Part shown: piece by piece, positions 17,169-26,200 of the stretch | Layout: every line of letters begins with the position of its first letter | Numbering within the stretch: the stretch's first letter is position 1 | Origin: Microvirga sp. 3-52 | Lineage (GTDB): Bacteria; Pseudomonadota; Alphaproteobacteria; Rhizobiales; Beijerinckiaceae | Length of the DNA: 64,000 nt | Direction of reading: 5' to 3' | Assembly (NCBI RefSeq): GCF_018383585.1 | Contig: NZ_JAHAMK010000003.1 | Location: 116,258 to 180,257, forward strand | The notes under the pieces: model-generated | Database searches by the model: none | What the model was told of the DNA's origin: nothing | Seen by the model: only the letters and a program-made list of their open reading frames with translations | Position numbers and translations under genes: made by a program

Positions 17169-18053
17169 TCAGGAATAGCTCAAGCCAAGAGTTTGAAAGG
17201 CCGCAATGCCGCCATCCACGGACACTGTCGATGTCATCCCAGCTTCGAGAAGTGCCAGACTGTAACGCTGACACAAGGCCGGAGGGCCGATCAACGTGAC
17301 GTGCCTATCCGGTGAGCTGTACTCCTCGATCACTTCATTGATCTCGGCGCCGATCATCAGGCCTGACAGATAATCGCTGATATCGGCAGGAGAGAGTTCG
17401 TCGAACAAAACCAAGCTGCGTGCCGAGAAGATGCGACGCAGGATACTGCCTCCGATGCGGCGATCCCAGGCGAGCCTGGCGCCGCGCAGGAAAGCTTCCG
17501 TATTGTCGGCCGATTGTGCAGGAATCAGCTTGCTGACGAGTGAGGTCGACTTGATCAGAGCGGCGATCTCGCTCGACATATACGTGGCAAATCGCTCAAT
17601 CCGCCCGTCCCTGACGGCCACCCATTTGGTGTGGGGCCCAGGCAGTGCGACAAGACCGCCGTTTGGGCCCATTGCTCCAAAGACCTTAAGCTCTTCTCCT
17701 CGCATCACGTCGGGCAGAGGATCGCGCACCGAGATGCCTGGAAGAAAGACGAGAGGCGGCAGGCCATCGATATGCTTGACGATTGCCCGCGCAGTGATGT
17801 CGTTCAGTGAAGCAGGCGCGTGTGTATAAGGGGTCTCAATCCAACCATTGCGGCTGGTGATCATACCGGACAGATAGATGCGGTCTGCCTCAGCCGCCCA
17901 ATCCCCGACAATCTCGTGCAGCGCGGTTTCAAATGCACCATCGGTGATATGATTGACGCCTCTCGCCTCCTGTCTCTGCCCCAGAAGCGCTCCGTCAGCG
18001 GCGAATAGGAAAGCATGGAAGGCTGCCGAAGTCCATTCAATGGCAAGGAACAC
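17169..18053 (-). CDS. dgoK: 2-dehydro-3-deoxygalactonokinase
   Basis: ATP-dependent kinase of 2-keto-3-deoxygalactonate, 294 residues, the normal DgoK length. Family segments are visible in order: AIEWTSAAFHAFLF, GMITSRNGWIETPY, MRGEELKVFG, LPGPHTKWV and YLSGLMIGAEI. It lies 12 bp after an enolase-superfamily gene and probably forms an operon with it. Its usual partner, a 2-keto-3-deoxy-6-phosphogalactonate aldolase (DgoA), is not in the window, so the product must be split elsewhere or the kinase acts on a related acid. Confidence 0.9.
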   Translation of the reverse strand: MFLAIEWTSAAFHAFLFAADGALLGQRQEARGVNHITDGAFETALHEIVGDWAAEADRIYLSGMITSRNGWIETPYTHAPASLNDITARAIVKHIDGLPPLVFLPGISVRDPLPDVMRGEELKVFGAMGPNGGLVALPGPHTKWVAVRDGRIERFATYMSSEIAALIKSTSLVSKLIPAQSADNTEAFLRGARLAWDRRIGGSILRRIFSARSLVLFDELSPADISDYLSGLMIGAEINEVIEEYSSPDRHVTLIGPPALCQRYSLALLEAGMTSTVSVDGGIAAFQTLGLSYS

Positions 18054-18065
18054 GCGAACCTCCCT

Positions 18066-19217
18066 CTAGTAGGCTGGCTTGACGGGAAACCAATCCTGCC
18101 GCTCGCTGTCGAGATAGGCGCCGACAATGCCATCGACAGCATAGCGTCGCACGGCATCCTCATCGATCTCGACTCCAAGGCCGGGTGCATCCGGAATCTG
18201 AAAATGTCCGGAAATCATGGCAGGGGGGGCGGGAGAGATGTCCCCGCCAAGGTAGGCCCGTTCCGTATCGATGGCGAGGCTCATGTTGGGGATCGACGCT
18301 GCGAGATGAATATAGGCCGCCTGGGACAGGGCAAGTTCGCCGCCGGAATGCAGGGTCACGGGGATTCCGACCGCCTCGCAGATGGCAGCGGCTTTGATCG
18401 TCTGCCACAGGCCGCCTTCCTCGTGCGGATCGAGCAGCACCACATCAGCCGCGTTGGCGCGCACGATATTGCCGATGTCGGACAACGTATAAGCACTCTC
18501 GTCGAGAGCGATCGGGACCGACGTGGATTGGCGCAGGAGCGCGTGGCCCGCCAGATCGTCGAGTTCCAGGGGCTGTTCCACATAGGACGGATCGATGCCG
18601 CGCAGCTTTTCCAGTTGCCGTTTGGCGCTGCCCGGCGTCCAGGCGCCGTTCACGTCGAGCCGCAGGGCCCGTGCGCCGAGAGCCTCGCGAGAGGCCTCTG
18701 CCAGCAGGATATCGCTTCGTTCGTCGAACCCGATCTTGACCTTGAAGGTCTCATAACCGGCATCAAGGAATTGTCCGATCCGCTCCTTCAGCTGCTTCGT
18801 GTCTCTGGTGAAGAGATAGGCGGCGGCTTCCACATCCTTGCGCCAGCGCCCACCCCAGAGGCTCGACAGGGGGAGATTGGCTTGCTTACCCAAAGCATCC
18901 CACATGGCCATCTCAAGCGCCGCGACCGTCATCACGGCCGCTCTCTTGTGGTGGTAGTAGCCGGCACCCAGGACATGCCGGTGCAACCGCTCCACGTCGG
19001 CCACGGGATAGCCCAGCCCCACCTTGGCGACGATGTCGGAGAACACCGCCGGCACGGCCGCGATCAGCGAGATCGTCTCGCCCCACCCGACAATCCCGGC
19101 ATCCGTCTCGATCCGGCAGATGAGCCGTGTCGTTCCGATCCTCCGGCCCGATCCCCATAGGATGTTTTCCGTGAAAGGGACCCGCACGAGGGTGTGGTGG
19201 ATGGCCGTGATCTTCAT
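18066..19217 (-). CDS. Enolase-superfamily enzyme, mandelate racemase subgroup
   Basis: Mandelate racemase/muconate lactonising family enzyme, 383 residues. Catalytic residues are readable: KVK at 159-161, metal ligands D188, E214 and E240, and an Asp263/His290 dyad with the same 27-residue spacing as mandelate racemase D270/H297. This places it in the racemase/acid-sugar dehydratase subgroup rather than the lactonising one. Located upstream of dgoK and divergent from the IclR-SMP30 gene, it is probably an aldonate dehydratase; the sugar is unknown. ATG at 19217 (MKITAIHH) is the family-typical start. Confidence 0.88.
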   Translation of the reverse strand: MKITAIHHTLVRVPFTENILWGSGRRIGTTRLICRIETDAGIVGWGETISLIAAVPAVFSDIVAKVGLGYPVADVERLHRHVLGAGYYHHKRAAVMTVAALEMAMWDALGKQANLPLSSLWGGRWRKDVEAAAYLFTRDTKQLKERIGQFLDAGYETFKVKIGFDERSDILLAEASREALGARALRLDVNGAWTPGSAKRQLEKLRGIDPSYVEQPLELDDLAGHALLRQSTSVPIALDESAYTLSDIGNIVRANAADVVLLDPHEEGGLWQTIKAAAICEAVGIPVTLHSGGELALSQAAYIHLAASIPNMSLAIDTERAYLGGDISPAPPAMISGHFQIPDAPGLGVEIDEDAVRRYAVDGIVGAYLDSERQDWFPVKPAY

Positions 19218-19250
19218 CGGGAAAGCCTCTTCAACGAAAGGCGGGTTGAC

Positions 19251-19267
19251 TTGGAACTCAGTTCCAA
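19251..19267. promoter_or_regulatory. Perfect IclR-type palindrome
   Basis: TTGGAACT-C-AGTTCCAA, perfect 8-bp arms around one base. The inner 15 bp fit the Escherichia coli IclR operator pattern TGGAAATNATTTCCA. It lies between the divergent enolase-superfamily gene (start 19217) and the IclR-SMP30 fusion gene (start 19331), so it is a strong candidate operator for the fusion protein. Confidence 0.7.
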
Positions 19268-19330
19268 CATAATCGGAAGCATCCTGAAGGGTCAATTGGG
19301 CAGCCGGCTCATCCTTTCGATGGAGCTTTG

Positions 19331-21061
19331 ATGGGACGCATGCAGGCCGACCTGAAAACCGATGATGAGGTCGAGGTTGGCGCTTCCGGGCCGGTTCCCG
19401 GCGTGCAGGCGCTTACGCGGGGCGTTCAGCTTCTTGAGCTTGTCGCATCGGCTGCTGCGCCGCCCCGGTTTACGGATCTGCTTGAGCGTTCCGGCATGCC
19501 TAAGGGCACGCTGCATCGCATCCTCCAGGCGCTCGTCGATGAGCGGCTCCTGAAGCTCGACAGCCGAGATCAGACCTACCGTCTGGGCTCGCGTCTGTTT
19601 CAATGGGCGCACAGGGTCTGGGACGATTTCGATCTACGCGGCGCGGCCGAGCCCGAGCTGGAGCGTCTGAGAGACCTCACGGGTGAGACGGTGCGCCTCG
19701 GTATTCTCGATGGCGACGAGATCCTCTACATCGATCAGCGCGAAGCGCCGCAACCGGTGCGCCTGAGCAATGGCGTTGGTAGCCGAGCGAAACCTTATGC
19801 CAGTGGCTTGGGTAAGGCGATCCTGGCTCATCTTTCACTTGAGATGCGGCGACGGCTCCTGGGTGAGGCGGAGTTGGAGCGCCTGACGCCTCACACCATC
19901 GCCGATTTCAACGAGCTGTTCAGCCAGCTCGATCTCATCAAGGCCCGCGGCTATGCGGTTTCCACCGACGAGCAGAATGTCGGCATCAGCTCCGTTGCAG
20001 CGCCCATTCTCGACCACGAGGCCAAGCCCCTTGGCGCCATCGGCGTGATCGGCCCGTCCTTTCGGCTGCCGCCCGAGCGTCTCCATGCTCTCGGACGCGA
20101 CGTCATCGAGGCGGCCCGGCGGATTTCCGGCAATATTGGCGAGGTGGCGATGTCGCTGACGATCAACCCGCGACCTCTCGGCGCCGATCGAAGCGATGTG
20201 CGCTGTGCCATCCCTGCCAGCCTCTTCCTGGGTGAGGGGCCGCATTGGTCGGTCGACGATCAGCAGCTCTATTTCGTCGATATTCTTGCGCCATCCGTCT
20301 GCGTAGGCGATCCGGTCAAGGGATCCTATCGCTCCTGGGCAATGCCCGAACTCACGAGCTTCCTCATCCCGCGTCAAGGTGGTGGCTTCATCGCCGGGAT
20401 GCAGTGCGAGGTGCGGGCAATCGATCCTGTGAAGAACGAGAGCGTGACGCTCGCCCGGCCGGAAATCAACCGCCCCGGGAACCGGTTCAACGACGGGAAA
20501 TGCGATAGCCGCGGCCGTCTCTGGGCCGGCACGCTCGCCATCGATACGACACCGGGACAGGGTTCGCTCTGGCGACTCGATCCGGATGGAAAGGTTCACG
20601 AGATGGACCGCGGCTTCCATGTCTCAAACGGCCTCGGCTGGAGTCCCGACCACCGCCGCTTCTATTTCACCGATACCGCCAAGCAGACGATCTACGTCTA
20701 TGACTTCGACAGCGAGACGGGGGGCATCGAGAACCGGCGTGTCTTCGTGACCGTGCCGGAGAGCGAAGGAAAGCCGGACGGTCTGACCATCGACGCCGAG
20801 GGCTTCGTGTGGAGCGCGCATTGGGATGGCTGGTGCATCACGCGCTATGACCCGGACGGGCATGTGGAGCGCGTCATCAATCTGCCCGTACCCCGCCCGA
20901 CGAGTTGCGTGTTCGGCGGCGCCGATATGCAGACGCTGTTCGTGACCTCTGCTCGCATCCGATTGTCCGCCGGACAGATTGCCGACGCTCCCCTGTCGGG
21001 CAGCGTCTTCGCGATTGAGACCGGCATCAAGGGACTGCCCGAGAATGTCTTCGGCAGATGA
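19331..21061 (+). CDS. IclR regulator fused to SMP-30/gluconolactonase
   Basis: Two proteins in one chain of 576 residues. An IclR winged helix (about 23-85) and IclR effector domain (about 95-272) are followed by a complete SMP-30 beta propeller (about 292-570). The lactonase metal ligands are present: E302 (GEGPHW), N433 (VSNGLGWSPD) and D483 (KPDG), with the substrate-side N387 (NRFNDGKCD). The protein may therefore both bind DNA and hydrolyse a sugar lactone. ATG at 19331 has a GGAG site 5 bp upstream. It heads the rightward ABC transporter operon. Confidence 0.92.
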   Translation: MGRMQADLKTDDEVEVGASGPVPGVQALTRGVQLLELVASAAAPPRFTDLLERSGMPKGTLHRILQALVDERLLKLDSRDQTYRLGSRLFQWAHRVWDDFDLRGAAEPELERLRDLTGETVRLGILDGDEILYIDQREAPQPVRLSNGVGSRAKPYASGLGKAILAHLSLEMRRRLLGEAELERLTPHTIADFNELFSQLDLIKARGYAVSTDEQNVGISSVAAPILDHEAKPLGAIGVIGPSFRLPPERLHALGRDVIEAARRISGNIGEVAMSLTINPRPLGADRSDVRCAIPASLFLGEGPHWSVDDQQLYFVDILAPSVCVGDPVKGSYRSWAMPELTSFLIPRQGGGFIAGMQCEVRAIDPVKNESVTLARPEINRPGNRFNDGKCDSRGRLWAGTLAIDTTPGQGSLWRLDPDGKVHEMDRGFHVSNGLGWSPDHRRFYFTDTAKQTIYVYDFDSETGGIENRRVFVTVPESEGKPDGLTIDAEGFVWSAHWDGWCITRYDPDGHVERVINLPVPRPTSCVFGGADMQTLFVTSARIRLSAGQIADAPLSGSVFAIETGIKGLPENVFGR

Positions 21062-21088
21062 CAGATATCGCAAGGGTGCGCAACCGAC

Positions 21089-22186
21089 ATGGCCAGACTA
21101 GAGCTCCATCAGATCCGCAAGTCGTTCGGCAATATCGATGTGCTGAAGGGAATCGACCTGACCGTCGAGGACGGTGAGTTCACGGCCTTCGTCGGCCCAT
21201 CGGGATGCGGAAAGTCCACGCTGCTTCGCCTGATTTGCGGACTCGACGAGATCACTTCGGGCCAGATGATGATCGACGGACAGGTGGTGAACGACGTGCC
21301 ACCCGCCAAGCGCGGTCTCGCCATGGTGTTCCAGTCCTACGCGCTGTACCCGCATATGTCCGTCGCCGACAACATGGGCTATGCCCTGAAGCTGGGAGGT
21401 ACGCCGCGCGAGGAAATCCGCCGTCGGGTCGAGGCGGCGGCGAAGGTGCTGCGGATCTCCGATTACGTGGATCGCAAGCCGCGTCAGCTGTCGGGTGGTC
21501 AACGGCAGCGTGTCGCCATCGGCCGGGCCATCGTCCGCGAGCCGAAGATCTTCCTGTTCGACGAGCCGCTCTCCAATCTGGATGCCGCGCTCAGAGTCGA
21601 GATGCGCATCGAGATCGCCCGCATGAAGGAGCGGCTCGGCACAACGATGATTTACGTGACGCACGATCAGATCGAGGCCATGACGCTCGCCGACAAGATC
21701 GTGGTGCTCAATGCCGGTCGCGTCGAGCAGATCGGCTCCCCCCTCGATCTTTACAACGCTCCGGCCAATCGCTTCGTCGCAGGCTTCATTGGAAGCCCAC
21801 GAATGAACTTCTTGTCTGTCCAGGAGCAGAGACTTGAAGGGGGCCGGGCGAGAGTGCACGGCGGGCTCGTATCGCTGAATACGCTGCCGCCCGAGGCGCC
21901 TAGCGAGATCGGTGTTCGCCCCGAGCATCTCGAACTTTGCGCGCCCGGGAGCAGCAATGCCCTGAATGGCACGATCGTCATGACCGAGCATCTCGGCAGT
22001 GACACATATGCGTATGTGGGGCTTGAAGGTACGGACGAGATGATCGTCGTGCGTCTCGACGGAGAGCGGTCCATTCGTCAGGGCGAGCATGTGGGTGTCT
22101 CGGTCAATCCGGATGCAGTCCACGTGTTCTCGGCTGACGGGCGGACGCTGGTTTCCGCGAAGCCGATGGCGAGGAACGCAGCATGA
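21089..22186 (+). CDS. Carbohydrate ABC transporter ATP-binding protein (MalK/UgpC type)
   Basis: ATPase of a CUT1-type sugar importer, 365 residues. Walker A GPSGCGKST (36-44), signature LSGGQRQRVAIGRA, Walker B IFLFDEPLSNLD and the His switch YVTHDQ are all present, followed by a C-terminal TOBE/OB regulatory domain (about 240-355). The stop overlaps the ATG of the SDR gene (ATGA). The binding protein and two permeases lie just downstream. Confidence 0.94.
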   Translation: MARLELHQIRKSFGNIDVLKGIDLTVEDGEFTAFVGPSGCGKSTLLRLICGLDEITSGQMMIDGQVVNDVPPAKRGLAMVFQSYALYPHMSVADNMGYALKLGGTPREEIRRRVEAAAKVLRISDYVDRKPRQLSGGQRQRVAIGRAIVREPKIFLFDEPLSNLDAALRVEMRIEIARMKERLGTTMIYVTHDQIEAMTLADKIVVLNAGRVEQIGSPLDLYNAPANRFVAGFIGSPRMNFLSVQEQRLEGGRARVHGGLVSLNTLPPEAPSEIGVRPEHLELCAPGSSNALNGTIVMTEHLGSDTYAYVGLEGTDEMIVVRLDGERSIRQGEHVGVSVNPDAVHVFSADGRTLVSAKPMARNAA

Positions 22187-22989
22187 GCATTCATCCTGAA
22201 CTTATCCCGCATGTGACGGTTGAGGGGGCCATCTATCCGAGCCTGAAAGGGAAGGGGGTCCTGATCACGGGAGGCGGGTCCGGCATCGGCGCATCTCTGG
22301 TCGAGCATTTCTGCGTGCAAGGCGCCCGTGTCGGGTTCATCGAACTGAACCCGGACACAGCGGACGAAACTGCCCGACGCATTGGAGCGGCGACCGGCAA
22401 TCCGCCGTCCCACGAGGCGGTGGATCTGCGCGACATCGGGGCACTTCGCTCTGCAATCAGCTCCCTCTCGGAACGGATCGGACCGGTCCGGGTACTGGTC
22501 AACAATGCGGGCAATGACGATCGGATGCCTCTTGAGGACGTGACGCCGGAATATTGGGACGAGCGCTTTCAGACGAACCTGCGTCACCAGTTCTTTGCCG
22601 CGCAGGCGGTGATCGGCGATATGGTCCGAGCCGGGGGCGGATCCATCATCAACATGGGATCGATCTCCTGGATGCGCGGAGCTGCCGGGCTGATCTTCTA
22701 CACGACGGCGAAATCGGCCGTCATGGGGATGACGAAGTCGCTCGCGCGCGAGGTCGGAGGGCGCAACATCCGCGTCAATTCCATCGCCCCTGGCTGGGTT
22801 CTGACGGAGCGCCAGGTGGAGCGGGCCAAGCGCATCTATCACGGCAAGTTCGCGGAATATCTCGAGGTGCAGTGCCTCAAGGAACATCTCCTGCCTCCGG
22901 ATATCGCCCGGATGGCGCTCTGGCTTGCTGCCGACGACTCACGTCTGGTGACCGCGCAGACATTCATCGTCGACGCAGGGGTGGTCTAG
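22183..22989 (+). CDS. Short-chain dehydrogenase/reductase, probable sugar 1-dehydrogenase
   Basis: Classical SDR, 268 residues, with the TGGGSGIG cofactor motif (29-36), NNAG (107-110), the catalytic Ser (MGSIS, near 160) and YTTAK (Y173, K177). Context suggests oxidation of an imported aldose to a lactone, which the SMP-30 domain would open, giving an aldonate for the dehydratases. Acid at the end of beta 2 (FIELN) points to NAD (inference). Translation is coupled to the upstream ATPase gene. Confidence 0.88.
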   Translation: MSIHPELIPHVTVEGAIYPSLKGKGVLITGGGSGIGASLVEHFCVQGARVGFIELNPDTADETARRIGAATGNPPSHEAVDLRDIGALRSAISSLSERIGPVRVLVNNAGNDDRMPLEDVTPEYWDERFQTNLRHQFFAAQAVIGDMVRAGGGSIINMGSISWMRGAAGLIFYTTAKSAVMGMTKSLAREVGGRNIRVNSIAPGWVLTERQVERAKRIYHGKFAEYLEVQCLKEHLLPPDIARMALWLAADDSRLVTAQTFIVDAGVV

Positions 22990-23061
22990 CGCACAACCGC
23001 CCTTAAGGGAAAATGTGTGCGCGGGAATATGGACTTTTGCTCCATATCGGGAGGAAGAACG

Positions 23062-24348
23062 ATGAAAAAGATCAAGTCGATCGCTTCAGTTGCGATGCTT
23101 GCAGCGGGGCTTGGCTTGTCGGGCCAAGCCGCGAACGCAGCCGACCTCAGCTTCATGAGCTTCAGTTATGCGGAGGAAGCCGCCAAGCCCTCCGTGGAAG
23201 CATTGCTCAAGGGATTCGAGGCGCAGACCAAGCTCACGGTCGAACCGCTGGGCTATGCCTGGGGCGATATGCAGAAAAACATTTTCCTGCGGTCTCGCTC
23301 CAAGACTCTGCCGAGCGTCGCACAGCTCTCGGAACGCTGGCTTCCGAGCTTCGCCAACGTCGCCGGTCTCGTCGACCTGAACGAGGTCTATGGCAAGGAC
23401 AAGCTGGCTGCGGTATTCGCCCCGGATGCTCTTGCCATGGGGCAGATCGGATCCAAGCAATATGCCCTGCCACTTATCTCCGGATCCATCGGCCTCATCG
23501 CCAACAAGGCGGTGCTTGAGAAGGCCGGCGTCACGAAGACGCCGACGACGATCGAGGAGTTCCGGAACGCACTGGTCGCCGTTCGTGACAAGGTCCCGAA
23601 CTCGGTCCCTTACACCATGGCGACCAAGAACAACGGTTCGATCCTTCTCGACTTCATGATCTGGACCTGGACCTTCGGCGGCGAGATCATCGACGAGCAG
23701 GGCAAGGTCAAGATCGGCAATGGCGAGGCCGGCAAGCAGGCGCTCGGCTTCATGGTCGGCCTGATGAAGGATCGCCTTGCCGCTCCCGAGATCGACCGTC
23801 CGGATGCCCGCCGCTTGGTGGCCCAGGGCGCTTCGGCCTTCTTCTTCGATGCCCCTCAGGCAAGGACGCACCTGCGCAGCTTCTCCGGCCAGGGTCCGGC
23901 TTTCGACGCCAATGTTCTGCCGCTGGCAACACCGGTGGCCATTGCAGGAAAGGAACCCGCGTCCATTCAGTGGGGGCATCTGCTGGTTCAGTTTTCGGCT
24001 GATGGCAAGGCGAAAGCGGATACGCCGGCTAGCCAGTTCATCACCTATCTGACCTCGGATGACGCGCAATCCAAATTTCCGCTCGAGCAGAGCGCTCTGC
24101 CGGTGACGAAGTCCGCGCGGGCCAATCCGAAGGTGACGGGAGACGCGTTCCTGACGGCCTGGGCCAAGGCCGCCGGCAACCCGCGCCGCAACGAGGTCGG
24201 CATCTGGCCGAATGCCGCCGAACTGACGCAGATCATCGGCGAAGAGGCGCAAGGTGCGCTGCTCGGTCAGAAGAGCGTCGACGACGCAATCCAGGCGATG
24301 CACAAGCGCCTCGAGACGTCCATGGCGAACGTCAACAAGCAGAACTGA
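23062..24348 (+). CDS. Sugar ABC transporter substrate-binding protein
   Basis: Extracytoplasmic binding protein of the family 1 (MalE/UgpB) class, 428 residues. A signal peptide with KKIK start and cleavage near ANA-AD precedes the two-lobe fold. ATG at 23062 has a GGGAGGA site 7 bp upstream; an in-frame start at 23017 would spoil the signal peptide. The gene is followed by a very strong 13-bp-stem hairpin, probably raising its transcript level above that of the permeases. Bound sugar unknown. Confidence 0.92.
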   Translation: MKKIKSIASVAMLAAGLGLSGQAANAADLSFMSFSYAEEAAKPSVEALLKGFEAQTKLTVEPLGYAWGDMQKNIFLRSRSKTLPSVAQLSERWLPSFANVAGLVDLNEVYGKDKLAAVFAPDALAMGQIGSKQYALPLISGSIGLIANKAVLEKAGVTKTPTTIEEFRNALVAVRDKVPNSVPYTMATKNNGSILLDFMIWTWTFGGEIIDEQGKVKIGNGEAGKQALGFMVGLMKDRLAAPEIDRPDARRLVAQGASAFFFDAPQARTHLRSFSGQGPAFDANVLPLATPVAIAGKEPASIQWGHLLVQFSADGKAKADTPASQFITYLTSDDAQSKFPLEQSALPVTKSARANPKVTGDAFLTAWAKAAGNPRRNEVGIWPNAAELTQIIGEEAQGALLGQKSVDDAIQAMHKRLETSMANVNKQN

Positions 24349-24354
24349 CCCTCC

Positions 24355-24386
24355 CGGCTGGCTGCACATCCCGGTGCAGCCAGCCG
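24355..24386 (+). repeat. 13-bp-stem inverted repeat after the sugar-binding-protein gene
   Basis: Perfect arms CGGCTGGCTGCAC (24355-24367) and GTGCAGCCAGCCG (24374-24386) around the 6-nt loop ATCCCG, starting 7 bp after the stop codon and 34 bp before the first permease gene. No T-run follows directly. It is likely an mRNA-stabilising or partial-termination hairpin. Confidence 0.7.
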
Positions 24387-24420
24387 AACTCTCCTTCATT
24401 TCCTTGCATGTGATGAATCC

Positions 24421-25362
24421 ATGAGTGTTGCCGCCGAGATCACATCTGCTCCTGCACCGGCCCAGGTATCCCCGCATGCCGTCCGCGGCGGGCTCAAGGC
24501 CGGCCAGCGCCGCATCGGTATGCTGCTCCTGCTTCCGGCGGCCATCGCCTTCGGTCTCGTCATTCTCTACCCATTCCTCCAGGCGCTCGCGCTGTCCCTG
24601 TTCGAGTACACGCTCGAGACGCCGGCGCCGCGGTTCTATGGCCTGGGAAATTTCGCCAAGATTGCCGCAACGCCGGACGTCTGGCAGGCTTTCGTCACCA
24701 CGGCGATCTATGTGTTCTTCACGACCACAGGAACCCTCATCCTGGGACTCGGCTGGGCGTTGATCCTGAATCAGCCGTTTCGTGGCCGTGGATTGCTGCG
24801 CTCCATGTCGCTTCTCCCCTGGGTCCTGCCGAGCACCGTGAGCGCCTTCGTCTGGGGCTGGATCTTCAACAGCCGCTACGGTGTGCTGAATGCGTTCCTG
24901 CTGGAACTCGGCGTCATCGATATGCCGCAGGCCTGGCTTTCCACATCCACGGGGGCGATGATCGCGGTGATCATCACCAAAATCTGGCTATCGATCCCGC
25001 TCTTCATGGCGTTCTTCCTGGCCGGGCTGCAGAACATGGACCGTGAGCAGGTCGATGCGGCCAGGGTCGACGGTGCCAATAACTGGGCGATCCTGCGCGA
25101 TCATGTTCTCCCACACCTTCGTCCGGTTCTGATCGTTGTGGTGGTGCTCGGTGTCATCGGCAATCTGCAGCAATTCGATACGATCTATGCCTTGACCGGG
25201 GGTGGTCCGGTTCGCGCAACCGCGGTTCTCTCGGTGGAGGTCTACCGTCGCGCCTTCGAGCAATGGGATGTCGGCTTTGCTTCCGCCATCGGCGTGCTCT
25301 GGGTGGCGACCCTGTTGCCGCCCGCCTTCCTGTACCTGCGCATGCTGGTGAAAGGCGCCTGA
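24421..25362 (+). CDS. Sugar ABC transporter permease (MalF/UgpA type)
   Basis: Inner-membrane permease of 313 residues with six predicted helices. The EAA-type loop that contacts the ATPase reads DAARVDGANNWAILRDHVLPHLRP. The long N-terminal segment before the first helix is typical of MalF-like subunits. It ends one base before the next permease gene. Confidence 0.93.
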   Translation: MSVAAEITSAPAPAQVSPHAVRGGLKAGQRRIGMLLLLPAAIAFGLVILYPFLQALALSLFEYTLETPAPRFYGLGNFAKIAATPDVWQAFVTTAIYVFFTTTGTLILGLGWALILNQPFRGRGLLRSMSLLPWVLPSTVSAFVWGWIFNSRYGVLNAFLLELGVIDMPQAWLSTSTGAMIAVIITKIWLSIPLFMAFFLAGLQNMDREQVDAARVDGANNWAILRDHVLPHLRPVLIVVVVLGVIGNLQQFDTIYALTGGGPVRATAVLSVEVYRRAFEQWDVGFASAIGVLWVATLLPPAFLYLRMLVKGA

Positions 25363-25363
25363 C

Positions 25364-26200
25364 ATGTTCGATCTGTCCAGCACCGTCTCCAAGGTGGTCT
25401 TCGGCCTGCTCTTAGGGCTGATAGGCCTCTTCCTGTTCTTCCCGCTCTATTGGCTGGCGATCTCGTCGGTGAAGTCGAATGCCGAGCTCTACAGCATCGT
25501 TCCGACACCGTTCCCGCTTGCGCCGACGCTGACGCATTTCGTGACCGCGCTGACGACGGGCAAGTTGCCGATGTATCTGTTCAACAGCCTGGTTGCCTCT
25601 GGGGCGAGCGCTGCCCTCAACACCCTCCTGGCGCTCTATGCCGGCTACAGCTTCGCAAAATACCGCTTCGCAGGCCGTCAGCCAGTGATGCTCTTCATGC
25701 TCTCCGCCCAGATGTTCCCGTTCGGGCTGCTTCTGATCAGTATCTATCCGCTCATGAGCGAGATCGGCCTATTGGACACCCGCACGGGCCTGATCCTGAG
25801 CTACATCGTGTTTGCCCTGCCGGTCTCCACCTATATGCTTTACAGCTACTTCTCGCAGGTGCCTGACGAGCTGATCGAGGCCGCGCGCGCGGATGGAGCA
25901 AGCGATCTGCGCATCTTCCATACGATCGTCATCCCGATCTCGATCCCGCCGATCGTCACGGTGTTCCTCTACTCTTTCATGTGGTCGTGGAACGATCTTC
26001 TCTATTCGATGACGCTCATCGTGTCGGACGAGAAGCGCACCATCGGCCCAGGCCTGCTCCTCACCTATCTGAACGAGGTCAACTCGGATTGGGGCGGGGC
26101 CATGGCGGCGTCCCTCCTGGCATCGGCACCCATCGTGGCCGCGTTCCTCTTCCTCCAGCGATATTTCATCCAAGGCGTTACGGCAGGAGCTGTCAAATGA
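25364..26200 (+). CDS. Sugar ABC transporter permease (MalG/UgpE type)
   Basis: Second inner-membrane permease, 278 residues, six predicted helices, with EAA loop EAARADGASDLRIFHTIVIPIS. It pairs with the preceding permease to form the channel. Its stop overlaps the ATG of the DapA-like lyase gene (ATGA), which joins uptake and breakdown in one operon. Confidence 0.93.
   Translation: MFDLSSTVSKVVFGLLLGLIGLFLFFPLYWLAISSVKSNAELYSIVPTPFPLAPTLTHFVTALTTGKLPMYLFNSLVASGASAALNTLLALYAGYSFAKYRFAGRQPVMLFMLSAQMFPFGLLLISIYPLMSEIGLLDTRTGLILSYIVFALPVSTYMLYSYFSQVPDELIEAARADGASDLRIFHTIVIPISIPPIVTVFLYSFMWSWNDLLYSMTLIVSDEKRTIGPGLLLTYLNEVNSDWGGAMAASLLASAPIVAAFLFLQRYFIQGVTAGAVK

Noticed and set aside
23086..24477. 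463-codon minus-strand frame opposite the sugar-binding-protein gene
   Set aside because: Shadow frame; the plus strand has a signal peptide, ribosome site and family similarity.
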